Counted from the first letter of the stretch, positions 1 through 6,131 are shown. The stretch is 7,381 nucleotides of DNA from Candidatus Mediterraneibacter gallistercoris (GCA_019119745.1 DWWI01000040.1:1-7381); one strand, 5' to 3'. A program made the numbers and translations. The notes: a model not told the origin generated them from the letters alone.

Positions 1-3000
1 TAAATCCAATCTCCAGCAGCTCCTGCGCAATTTCCTTACTCTTCACCCTCATCAGATTATCCTCTTCCTTAGCATTGGACAGCAGATTCACACTGCCATA
101 CCAGACAATCTTCTTGTCAATAACAGCAAAATGCTCGTGTATTTTCGGCTTTTCCATCACGGCTACACCCAACTCCGTCAGTTCTGCAAGCAGTTCTTTT
201 GTCTTTTCAATCCGTTCTTTCGGGTAACCATCTGCCGGCAGAGTCAGAAGTGTGATCTTTACCCCTGAGTCATGGCGCTCTCCCAGACCTTTTAGCATCC
301 TGCGTATACTTCTTGCACCGACACCGGGACTGGAGATCACGATTTCAGCATTAGCTTCCGCTAAATCTCTCTCAAATACAGACATATAGGAATCACTGTC
401 AAATATAGCATTTGTTTCCTGCTTTTTCTCCGTCGTATTCATAATGATCTCATAACCAATCTTCTTATACGCCCGCAATCTTTTATAATACATTTTATCC
501 AGGACGCGGATATGCGTATCCACATAATCATATATGATCACATCCTGTTTTCCTTCATAATCCCTGTGGAGCCTTCCTGAATACTGTTCCACGTTCCCCT
601 GCCATGCGATGGGTGTTGCCAGCATCATCGTATCAAGTCTTGGATAGTTAAACCCTTCGCCGATATACTGTCCGATTGCCACAAGAATCATTGATTCGTT
701 TACCGGAACATTTTTCATTTTCTCACGAATCTGTTCATTTTCTTTTCTGCTTCTTCCTCCTTTGAGCAGAAATACATGGTCCGCCTTATCTTGAAGCATA
801 GCAAGCAATGTATCTGCATGATCTTTGAATTTTGTCAGCACAAGTGGAGTCCTGCCCTGTTTCAGGCATTCTTCTACATCAGATACGATCTGCCTGTTTC
901 TCACATCACTGCTGCGCACTGCGGCATATGCTTCATTAATCTTCCAGTCTTGTCCTGTTGTATTGATCAGCCTTGTAAATCTGGGATATACATAATGTTC
1001 GATTCCCTGAAGCTTTACTTTATCTTTGGCACTGAAACGGTATCTGACCGGCCCGATCTGCATAAATATTTTCTGTTCCTGTCCGTCATCCCGTTTGGGC
1101 GTTGCGGTCAATCCGTAAACATATCTGGCAGAGACTTCTTTTACTACAGCCTCTGCCGTATCCGATGCACAGTGATGGCATTCGTCTATGAGTACGAGGC
1201 CATAGTCCTTCACAACTGCATCTATATTTCCAGGCTTGCCAAGAGATGATATCATCACTACATCAATAACTCCCGTCATCGAATCATGACCGGCATATCG
1301 GGTTCCAATCACGCTTTTTCTTCGTTTTACACGTCCTGTCGGCGTCTTATACTCGGGCGGTTCTTCGTTAATATCCAGAAACTTCTGAAGGTCTTCCACC
1401 CAGTTATTCATAATTTCTTTATTATGTACCAATACAAGGGCATTAGTCTTTCTTTCCGCGATCAGATATGCTCCTACTGCTGTTTTTCCGAACGCTGTCG
1501 CTGCATGCAGGATTCCATTCTCATACTGCAGCATTCGTTCTGCCGCTTTTCTCTGCTCAGGATAAAGTTCCCCGGCAAAATCCACATGGATATTTCTTCC
1601 TGTTTGTCTCTCGTCGCTGACTTCATAGGGTATTCCTGCTTCTCCCAGTTTTTCCGTAAGTTTTTCCTGCAGTCCTTTCGGGATGCAGATATAATCATCA
1701 AAATCTTCAGAGCACGCAACAATCCTGGGATTATCCCGAGTGGAGAATCCCATTGCGAGATTTTTATAATACTGAGGATTGCTGTACGCAGCCATGCGGC
1801 GCAAAGTATTCTGTATTCTCGGCTGAAGATTGTCCTTATCAATATAAATTCCATTGGCAAGGACAATCTTAAACTGTCCGGAAACATCTTCCGGATGAAA
1901 CTGAATCTTTTTCTTCTTCCATGGCTTTGATTTTTTACCTGATTTCCAGCTTGTAACCTGCTGACTCTGGCCGTTCGTCTCCGTTTGCCCTGCTGCCAGA
2001 CTTTCTATGTTTGCCTCTGATTTTCCTTCTTTTTCCTCCCCACCTATATCCTCTAGATCTGCAAGTGCGCCTAAGACTCCAGTCTCTGACCACTCATTTA
2101 TCTTTTTTTCGATAAATTCTTTCGAAAGCTTTTTTACATTCTGCAGCTGCTGCCACTGATTCGGATATGCATTCCAATCCTGATCTATAAACGCACTGTT
2201 TCCATTCTTCAATGCCTGTCCCTGCAGAGGAAGTGCAATCAAATTTCCGAGCCCGCCCAAAGGCATATGATCCTGAGCTGGAAGCATCCTGTCATAAGTA
2301 CGAAAGTTTTTCTGATTAACAGATTCTGCTCCTTTTGTCAAAAGCGCTGTGCCGAACAGTCTTGCCGTTCTTGCCGGAACAGATTCCTGAAAAAACATCC
2401 AGATATGCGCTCCCTTACCAGAACGGGAACGCTCTGTCAGGATATCCACTCCATAAATCCGGCAGATTTCCCGCAAAGCATTCACTTCCTCTCTCCAGAG
2501 TTCATCTGTGTTAGCAAAATCATCTCCGTTTGTATTATCATCATGATTGTCAAAATCAAATACAAGGAAATTGCAGGTCTCATCGGGCAGCATCGGATAT
2601 ACCCCGATCACATCAGAGCAGTCCTCCCGCAGTCCAAGTAAATGCTGCATAATCGCCTTTCCGGTAAGTTCTTTATAACGCTGTTCAGGACAGTCCGAAC
2701 ATTTCATTTTCTTTTTTTCATATTTGGGACAGATGCCCGGTTTCCAATAATTCCAGCATTGAGTATAATACCCCGTCTTTCCGGTTTTTGGATTCGGCTT
2801 TCCGGCTCTTTTACTGTATACATCTTTTCGACCTTTGAAAAAGGAATAGAAATACTGGGCATGTTTCTGAGTGATCGGTTCAGGAATAATACGCTTTCCC
2901 TGTTCGGTCTCTGCATCTTTCACAGCTAAATCTGACTGAACAGCCACATTTTCTTGCGTTTTCTTTTCATATGGAATACCTGCTTCGGATAAGAGTGCAT

Positions 3001-3076
3001 GAAGTCGTTGGATTTCTTCATTTAATGCAATAATTCTCTCTTTCTGCTCCTGAATGATCTTATCTTTTCTGTCCAT
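1..3076 (-). CDS. TOTE-type conflict protein: coiled coil, AEP primase, SF2 helicase, PLD-like nuclease (C-terminus cut by window edge)
   Basis: The frame is open without a stop from 3076 to base 1 (1025 residues visible). Seen in order: a charged, probably coiled-coil N-terminus (about 5-32); a cysteine cluster C107, C116, C126, C129 that probably binds zinc; an AEP primase core with the acidic FDFD motif (D174, D176) and the SGKGAH motif ending in H224; a Lys/Glu-rich linker (about 340-390); an SF2 helicase with Walker A ATAFGKT (K531), DECHH (631-635), TAT (657-659) and QYSGRLHR (831-838); and a PLD-like segment with H980, D987 and GSVN (994-997). This order matches the family I know as the TOTE conflict system with an AEP domain. 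A role in defence against mobile elements is proposed for that family from gene context; here it is inference. The start at 3076 is preferred because AAAGG lies upstream and residues MDRKDK begin the coiled coil. In-frame ATGs at 3091 and 3118 are alternatives. The protein is probably within a few residues of its end at base 1. No partner gene is visible downstream because the window ends. Confidence -1.
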   Translation of the reverse strand, partial: MDRKDKIIQEQKERIIALNEEIQRLHALLSEAGIPYEKKTQENVAVQSDLAVKDAETEQGKRIIPEPITQKHAQYFYSFFKGRKDVYSKRAGKPNPKTGKTGYYTQCWNYWKPGICPKYEKKKMKCSDCPEQRYKELTGKAIMQHLLGLREDCSDVIGVYPMLPDETCNFLVFDFDNHDDNTNGDDFANTDELWREEVNALREICRIYGVDILTERSRSGKGAHIWMFFQESVPARTARLFGTALLTKGAESVNQKNFRTYDRMLPAQDHMPLGGLGNLIALPLQGQALKNGNSAFIDQDWNAYPNQWQQLQNVKKLSKEFIEKKINEWSETGVLGALADLEDIGGEEKEGKSEANIESLAAGQTETNGQSQQVTSWKSGKKSKPWKKKKIQFHPEDVSGQFKIVLANGIYIDKDNLQPRIQNTLRRMAAYSNPQYYKNLAMGFSTRDNPRIVACSEDFDDYICIPKGLQEKLTEKLGEAGIPYEVSDERQTGRNIHVDFAGELYPEQRKAAERMLQYENGILHAATAFGKTAVGAYLIAERKTNALVLVHNKEIMNNWVEDLQKFLDINEEPPEYKTPTGRVKRRKSVIGTRYAGHDSMTGVIDVVMISSLGKPGNIDAVVKDYGLVLIDECHHCASDTAEAVVKEVSARYVYGLTATPKRDDGQEQKIFMQIGPVRYRFSAKDKVKLQGIEHYVYPRFTRLINTTGQDWKINEAYAAVRSSDVRNRQIVSDVEECLKQGRTPLVLTKFKDHADTLLAMLQDKADHVFLLKGGRSRKENEQIREKMKNVPVNESMILVAIGQYIGEGFNYPRLDTMMLATPIAWQGNVEQYSGRLHRDYEGKQDVIIYDYVDTHIRVLDKMYYKRLRAYKKIGYEIIMNTTEKKQETNAIFDSDSYMSVFERDLAEANAEIVISSPGVGARSIRRMLKGLGERHDSGVKITLLTLPADGYPKERIEKTKELLAELTELGVAVMEKPKIHEHFAVIDKKIVWYGSVNLLSNAKEEDNLMRVKSKEIAQELLEIGF

Positions 3077-3110
3077 ATTTTTACCTTTCATAAAATCAAG
3101 AAAAATATCA

Positions 3111-3143
3111 CGTTGCATTTGTAATTCGATTTTACAGCGCTGT
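3111..3143 (-). repeat. 33-bp direct repeat, copy 1 (5' end of intact TOTE gene)
   Basis: These 33 bases are identical to 4062-4094. They contain the first in-frame ATG (3118), the -10 box and the palindrome ACAGCGCTGT. Similarity ends sharply at the outer edge of the palindrome on the upstream side, while on the gene side it continues imperfectly for about ten more bases. The repeat is best explained as the shared start of two TOTE gene copies. Confidence -1.
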
Positions 3144-3157
3144 ATATAGAAAGGCAA
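3129..3157 (-). promoter_or_regulatory. Putative promoter of the TOTE gene with embedded palindrome
   Basis: On the minus strand TTGCCT (3152-3157) and TAAAAT (3129-3134) are separated by exactly 17 bp, a good sigma-A-type arrangement. The perfect 10-bp palindrome ACAGCGCTGT (3134-3143) occupies the spacer next to the -10 box and could be a repressor site. Transcription would begin near 3122, giving a leader of about 46 bases to the preferred ATG at 3076 and an almost leaderless message if the ATG at 3118 is used. Confidence -1.
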
Positions 3158-3168
3158 TTAAAATGATT

Positions 3169-3208
3169 AAAAAAGCCGGCATCCGGAACCTGCTCCTTCA
3201 GCCAGCTT
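3169..3208 (-). terminator. Rho-independent terminator downstream of the cupin stub
   Basis: On the minus strand AAGCTGGC (3201-3208) pairs with GCCGGCTT, one G-U pair included, around a 20-odd-base loop that itself contains a small GGA/TCC helix, followed by a run of six T. It lies between the cupin stub and the TOTE promoter, so the two would be separate transcription units. Confidence -1.
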
Positions 3209-3312
3209 CACATCTATCTCAACACCATACACACTTTTCTTCCTCAACTATGTACACTGTACTATATTAACCTATATTTCCAACGCTATACACACGATAC
3301 ACACTCAAAATC
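3209..3312 (-). other. Non-coding stretch with short repeats
   Basis: No gene is recognised here. The stretch holds the 11-bp dyad GTACA-n-TGTAC (3252-3262) and three copies of GTGTGTAT on the minus strand (3227-3234, 3288-3295, 3297-3304), the last two 9 bp apart. It is probably the decayed remainder of the cupin gene and its downstream flank, but no protein similarity was recognised. Confidence -1.
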
Positions 3313-3489
3313 TTAGTACATTTTACGGCAACCCGGCTCAAAAGTCACGTTGCCTATTCCGACTCTCTCTGTAGTGAGCATCTTCAGATAGCTCTGTCCG
3401 ATGAAGTACTGCGCAAATGCTGTGTTCGGTTCGCCGATCTCAAATACGTTTCCGCCGCCTAAGTCCTGTTTCATTTTTTCTGTATCCAT
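3313..3489 (-). pseudogene. N-terminal stub of a cupin-domain protein
   Basis: This 58-codon frame starts with ATG at 3489, eight bases after GGAGG (3498-3502), and ends with TAA at 3313. The translation includes FEIGEPNTAFAQYFIGQSYL and GNVTFEPGCR, which I recognise as the N-terminus of small bacterial cupins of about 100-150 residues, often annotated as cupin or carboxymuconolactone-decarboxylase-associated proteins. In the family the GCR is followed by a His-containing metal-binding motif of the WHIHH type. Here the frame continues only with KMY and stops, so no metal site and no barrel can form. The promoter and ribosome site look intact, so the stub may still be expressed. It is too short for default gene finders. 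Identification of the family is fairly sure; loss of function is inferred from the truncation. Confidence -1.
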
Positions 3490-3534
3490 GTATAACGCCT
3501 CCAGTTTTTATACAATTTCTTTTTATCTATATCT

Positions 3535-3563
3535 ATTGTATAACCGGTTTAGGCTATAGACAA
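3535..3563 (-). promoter_or_regulatory. Promoter of the cupin stub
   Basis: On the minus strand TTGTCT (3558-3563) and TACAAT (3535-3540) are separated by 17 bp. The spacer carries the palindrome AACCGGTT and an interrupted TATA-CC/GG-TATA symmetry, which could be an operator. The ATG follows 46 bases after the -10 box. Confidence -1.
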
Positions 3564-3617
3564 ATGCTTAGTTTACATGGTGGGGTATGCCCGGGAGGTA
3601 TGATTGTGAAACGTCAT

Positions 3618-3886
3618 TTACTTATTTCGCAACACATAATAAGTTCCCTTTGATTTTCCTTCTTTATTAGTTATCATTCCGTTATTTTCAACATATTCTA
3701 TGATCTTTTTTTGGTTTGCATTTAACTTTTCATATGCTTTTCCCGTACTTTTCCCGTACTTTTCCCATACTTTTCCCGTACTTCCGGCATCATATCCATG
3801 TTTAGCCTGTCCAAAATCAAAAGAATAGTCATCATCCAACGGAACTATAATTCTGAAAATATCTCCTTCGATAAACTCCGGATCTT
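3618..3886 (-). pseudogene. C-terminal remnant of an AlbA_2/COG2865-type ATP-binding regulator
   Basis: The minus-strand frame reads KDPEFIEGDIFRIIVPLDDD and ends, after a low-complexity Gly/Lys linker, with a winged-helix-like tail (LNANQKKIIEYVENNGMI) and GTYYVLRNK, stop at 3618. The EGDIFRIIVPL motif followed by a linker and a C-terminal winged helix is typical of proteins with an N-terminal AlbA_2 (Schlafen-like) domain and a divergent ATPase domain, normally 400-500 residues. Only about 85 residues remain, and an in-frame TGA lies just upstream of them in the abutting TOTE remnant. The wing appears shortened: GMITN runs directly into KEGKSKGTYY, where the family normally has about 20 more residues, suggesting an internal deletion. 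The only start-like codon is a TTG at 3839 without a clear ribosome site, so it is probably not translated from its own start. Confidence -1.
3737..3780. repeat. Four tandem copies of an 11-bp unit
   Basis: The unit CTTTTCCCGTA is repeated four times head to tail (3737-3747, 3748-3758, 3759-3769, 3770-3780), with one G-to-A change in the third copy. It lies in the linker of the AlbA_2-type remnant. Because 11 is not a multiple of three, each unit is read in a different frame, giving the Gly/Lys/Tyr-rich linker. Copy-number change would shift the downstream frame. Confidence -1.
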
Positions 3887-4069
3887 TACACCTGAGTCAT
3901 GGCGTTCTCCCAGACCTTTTAACATCCTGTTTCCCTTCATAATCCCTGTCATGGAATTATGACCGGCATATCGGGTTCCGATCACGCTTTTTCTCCGTTT
4001 TACACGTCCTGTCGGCGTCATATACTCGGGCGATTCTTCGTTAATATCCAGAAAAATATTGCGTTGCAT
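3845..4069 (-). pseudogene. Scrambled mini-copy of the TOTE gene
   Basis: A 74-codon frame begins at the ATG at 4069 with MQRNIFLD, matching residues coded from the ATG at 3118 of the intact gene (MQRDIFLD). It then jumps to the helicase region (NEESPEYMTPTGRVKRRK), to a 27-base piece, and finally to the C-terminal region (MLKGLGERHDSGVKI). Blocks in this copy and their intact counterparts are: 4062-4094 with 3111-3143 (identical), 3948-4054 with 1275-1381 (about 6 differences), 3923-3949 with 541-567 (1 difference), and 3881-3929 with 254-302 (3 differences). Order and strand are kept, so three internal deletions explain it. The 27-base block is read in a different frame from the original. 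Primase motifs, Walker A, DECHH and the PLD motif are all lost, so it cannot keep the parent activity. The frame ends inside the abutting AlbA_2-type remnant. Confidence -1.
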
Positions 4070-4094
4070 TTGTAATTCGATTTTACAGCGCTGT
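4062..4094 (-). repeat. 33-bp direct repeat, copy 2 (5' end of TOTE mini-copy)
   Basis: Identical to 3111-3143, including the palindrome ACAGCGCTGT (4085-4094) and the TAAAAT box. The matching -35 hexamer of copy 1 lies outside the repeat and is not reproduced here, so the mini-copy probably lacks a full promoter of its own. The repeat starts 18 bp downstream of the methyltransferase stop codon; transcription could read in from that gene, since no terminator is seen between them. Confidence -1.
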
Positions 4095-4112
4095 CTATGT
4101 TCCTTTTGATTT

Positions 4113-5960
4113 TTATTTCGTTTTTTCCATGATCTCCGCGATCATCCCGGCCCTGTTAAAGGGCACCATAAAATAATATCCGTCCGCCACAGCACTGAGC
4201 TTTTCCGCAATCTCTACAGCGATCCGCACACCCACAGCCTGCGCTTCTTCCCTGCTCATATCTTTATCGTACTGTGCGATGATCTCATCCGGAACATCAA
4301 TCCCGGTGATCTCATTTTTCATAAACAGAGCATTGCGGTAGCTGACAAGCGGCATGATCCCGCAGATGATTTTAGTATCGATCCTGCTTTTTATGTACCG
4401 GATCCTCTCGATATCTTCATCGGAATAAATGGGCTGGGTCAGGAAAAATGACGCTCCCGCTTCGCATTTCTTCCGCATTCTTTTTATTTCCGCATCGATA
4501 TTCTTTCTTCCGTAATTCAGCGCTCCTCCGTAGGCAATGGGATCTTCGGAAAAATGTTCCCGGTTCATCTGCCTCACATAATTCATCAGCGTAACAGAAT
4601 GATAATCGTATACAGACGTAATACTGCCTCTGTCGCCCGAGGGCACCGGATCACCTGTCACGATCAGGAAGTTGCGGATCCCGTTCATGTAAGCTCCCAG
4701 TATCTCCGAACCGATCCCGATCGCATTCCTGTCACGGCATGCGATGTGGGGCATAGTCTCAATCTGGAGCTGATTTGCGATCTTAACCGCTGACATAGAC
4801 GCCGAAGCGCGCATCTTGCCCATAGGAGAATCGGAAAAAGTGATCATCTCCACGCCCGCCTGCTTCAGGACTGCCGCAGCATCTGTCATCTTTCTGTCAT
4901 TCCCGTCAAATGGCGGATCCAGCTCAGCGATCACCACTTTTTCTCCGGAGTAAAGTTTTCGGATAAACGGATTATTGTCATAACGTATTTCCGACTCCGC
5001 GCGCTGCTCCGGCCGGTCCGAAAGCCTTTTTGCGAGTTTCCTGCCCCCCGCTGCCTGTGAAAGTTTCCTGATATATTCCGGGTTAGTCCCGCAGCAGCCT
5101 CCTATGATGTTGACTCCCTGGCCGGCGATCTCTTCCATGGCATCACAGAAGTAGCCTGAATTGTCTCTGTATACCATCCGGTTCTCAATCCGGTCCGCAT
5201 ATCCGGCATTGGGCACCGCCGCCACGATCAGATCTCCCAGATCGTGCCTCTTCAGCAGTTTCCCCAGATGAGAAGGACCGATACCGCAGTTAAAGCCGAT
5301 GCCGTCGATCAGTTTACTTTCTTTCGCTGTTTTGATCAGCTCTCTCATCCCTATTCCCGTCTTAGTATACCCGAACACATTGACGGAAAAGCTCACCATA
5401 ATAAAAGCATCGCTGACAGACCTGATCCACTCAGCCACCGGCAGGATCCGCTCGAAATCTGAAAATGTCTCAAACCAGATCAGTTTCAGTCCGGCATCCA
5501 GATGTGCCTTTGCCATGGTTTTATATTCTTCAATCAGTTCTGCATCCTGCTCTTCAGCTCCCCGCTTTTCCGGCACTGGCCCGATATCGCCGGCGATATA
5601 AATCTCCTTTGTTTCCCGTCCGGCCTCTTTCGCGCAGCTCCGTTCCTTATCTACCGCAGACTGTGCGATCCGGCAGGCTGCAGCGACATTTTCATAGACA
5701 GTCCGCAGCTGTTCTTCTCTCGTCATGCTGACCGTATTGCCCGCACACAGAGTCCGGATATTGGAAGCGAAGCTGTTCGTCCTCAGGATATCTGCCCCGG
5801 CTCTTATATATTCCCTGTGGATCTCTTCTATCTTCTGCGGGGCTGTCAGATTATCCGTCTCAGGCGTTCCTGATTCCTTTCCGTATTTCTCACCGTAGTA
5901 TGTTCCCATCGCTCCGTCTGTGATCAGGCACTGCGATCTGAATATTGTATGAAAATCCAT
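4113..5960 (-). CDS. yitJ: Bifunctional homocysteine S-methyltransferase / 5,10-methylenetetrahydrofolate reductase
   Basis: This 615-residue cytoplasmic protein joins two enzymes of methionine synthesis and one-carbon metabolism. Residues 1 to about 310 are a homocysteine S-methyltransferase barrel with LITDGAMGT (12-20) and the three zinc ligands C225 (GFNCG) and C289-C290 (GGCCGTNP). Residues about 335-612 are a MetF-like flavin barrel with AELDPP (E346, the position of the catalytic Glu), FLIVTGDP (431-438) and FFLTQPIY (Q509). The fusion and length match Bacillus YitJ. The start at 5960 is preferred over a possible upstream ATG at 6014, because GGGAGG (5967-5972) sits six bases before it and LITDGAMG then falls at the usual distance from the N-terminus. 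It is transcribed alone, divergently from the small membrane-protein gene. No terminator is evident after the stop. Key residues all appear present. Confidence -1.
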   Translation of the reverse strand: MDFHTIFRSQCLITDGAMGTYYGEKYGKESGTPETDNLTAPQKIEEIHREYIRAGADILRTNSFASNIRTLCAGNTVSMTREEQLRTVYENVAAACRIAQSAVDKERSCAKEAGRETKEIYIAGDIGPVPEKRGAEEQDAELIEEYKTMAKAHLDAGLKLIWFETFSDFERILPVAEWIRSVSDAFIMVSFSVNVFGYTKTGIGMRELIKTAKESKLIDGIGFNCGIGPSHLGKLLKRHDLGDLIVAAVPNAGYADRIENRMVYRDNSGYFCDAMEEIAGQGVNIIGGCCGTNPEYIRKLSQAAGGRKLAKRLSDRPEQRAESEIRYDNNPFIRKLYSGEKVVIAELDPPFDGNDRKMTDAAAVLKQAGVEMITFSDSPMGKMRASASMSAVKIANQLQIETMPHIACRDRNAIGIGSEILGAYMNGIRNFLIVTGDPVPSGDRGSITSVYDYHSVTLMNYVRQMNREHFSEDPIAYGGALNYGRKNIDAEIKRMRKKCEAGASFFLTQPIYSDEDIERIRYIKSRIDTKIICGIMPLVSYRNALFMKNEITGIDVPDEIIAQYDKDMSREEAQAVGVRIAVEIAEKLSAVADGYYFMVPFNRAGMIAEIMEKTK

Positions 5961-6022
5961 ATATTTCCTCCCGAGTCCGCTTTTTACAACTTTTTCTGCC
6001 AATACCGGCAGCAAATGAAAAT

Positions 6023-6031
6023 ATTATACCA
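6023..6031 (-). promoter_or_regulatory. Extended -10 promoter of the methyltransferase/MTHFR gene
   Basis: On the minus strand TGGTATAAT (6023-6031) is a perfect extended -10 element. The expected -35 positions hold only T-rich sequence (around 6046-6053). Transcription would begin near 6016, leaving a leader of roughly 55 bases before the ATG at 5960, with only a 4-bp TGCC/GGCA hairpin in it. This is too short for an S-box (SAM) riboswitch. Confidence -1.
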
Positions 6032-6056
6032 TATTTTTATATTTTCGAAAAAACAT

Positions 6057-6089
6057 AAATAATTCACTTTTTTACAAAAAATAATTCAC
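6057..6089. repeat. Pair of 11-bp direct repeats in the divergent promoter region
   Basis: AAATAATTCAC occurs at 6057-6067 and again at 6079-6089, 22 bp apart start to start, or about two helical turns. Both lie between the two divergent -10 boxes, the second within 10 bp of the plus-strand -10. The spacing fits two binding sites on one face of the helix, but the region is A+T-rich and chance is possible. Confidence -1.
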
Positions 6090-6094
6090 ACTGC

Positions 6095-6103
6095 TGCTAT
6101 ACA
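6095..6103 (+). promoter_or_regulatory. Putative extended -10 promoter of the small membrane-protein gene
   Basis: TGCTATACA (6095-6103) is an extended -10 match. No good -35 is at the right distance; TTTACA (6071-6076) would require a 21-bp spacer. The GTG start follows 28 bases downstream. Confidence -1.
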
Positions 6104-6131
6104 TTGAATTTAGAAGATAGGAGGTTATACC

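Noticed and set aside
1480..1500. Walker A reads ATAFGKT, lacking the usual Gly before the Phe
   Set aside because: The essential GKT is intact and, from memory, related TOTE-type helicases also carry Ala here, so it is not treated as a defect.
776..1930. Long plus-strand open frames at 776-1249 and 1286-1930
   Set aside because: They lie opposite the TOTE helicase frame, have no ribosome sites or recognisable domains, and are antisense shadows. The same holds for 1474-1887 on the minus strand and for plus-strand frames at 2267-2929, 4554-4793 and 5244-5873.
3417..3653. Plus-strand frame of 78 codons over the middle region
   Set aside because: It crosses the antisense of the cupin stub, its promoter and the regulator remnant, and has no ribosome site or similarity.
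3737..3780. Short tandem repeats as a CRISPR array
   Set aside because: The unit is only 11 bp with no spacers, and it lies in a coding linker.
3111..4094. The 33-bp repeats as attachment sites or ends of a 951-bp mobile element
   Set aside because: No integrase, transposase or inverted ends are present between them, and each repeat is simply the 5' end of a TOTE gene copy, so paralogy explains them.
4085..4094. Palindrome ACAGCGCTGT as the terminator of the methyltransferase gene
   Set aside because: It has no loop and no T run on the minus strand; on that side it is followed by AAAAT.
6032..6056. Possible tRNA or small RNA in the divergent intergenic region
   Set aside because: The A+T-rich stretch shows no cloverleaf or stable stem; promoter elements explain it.
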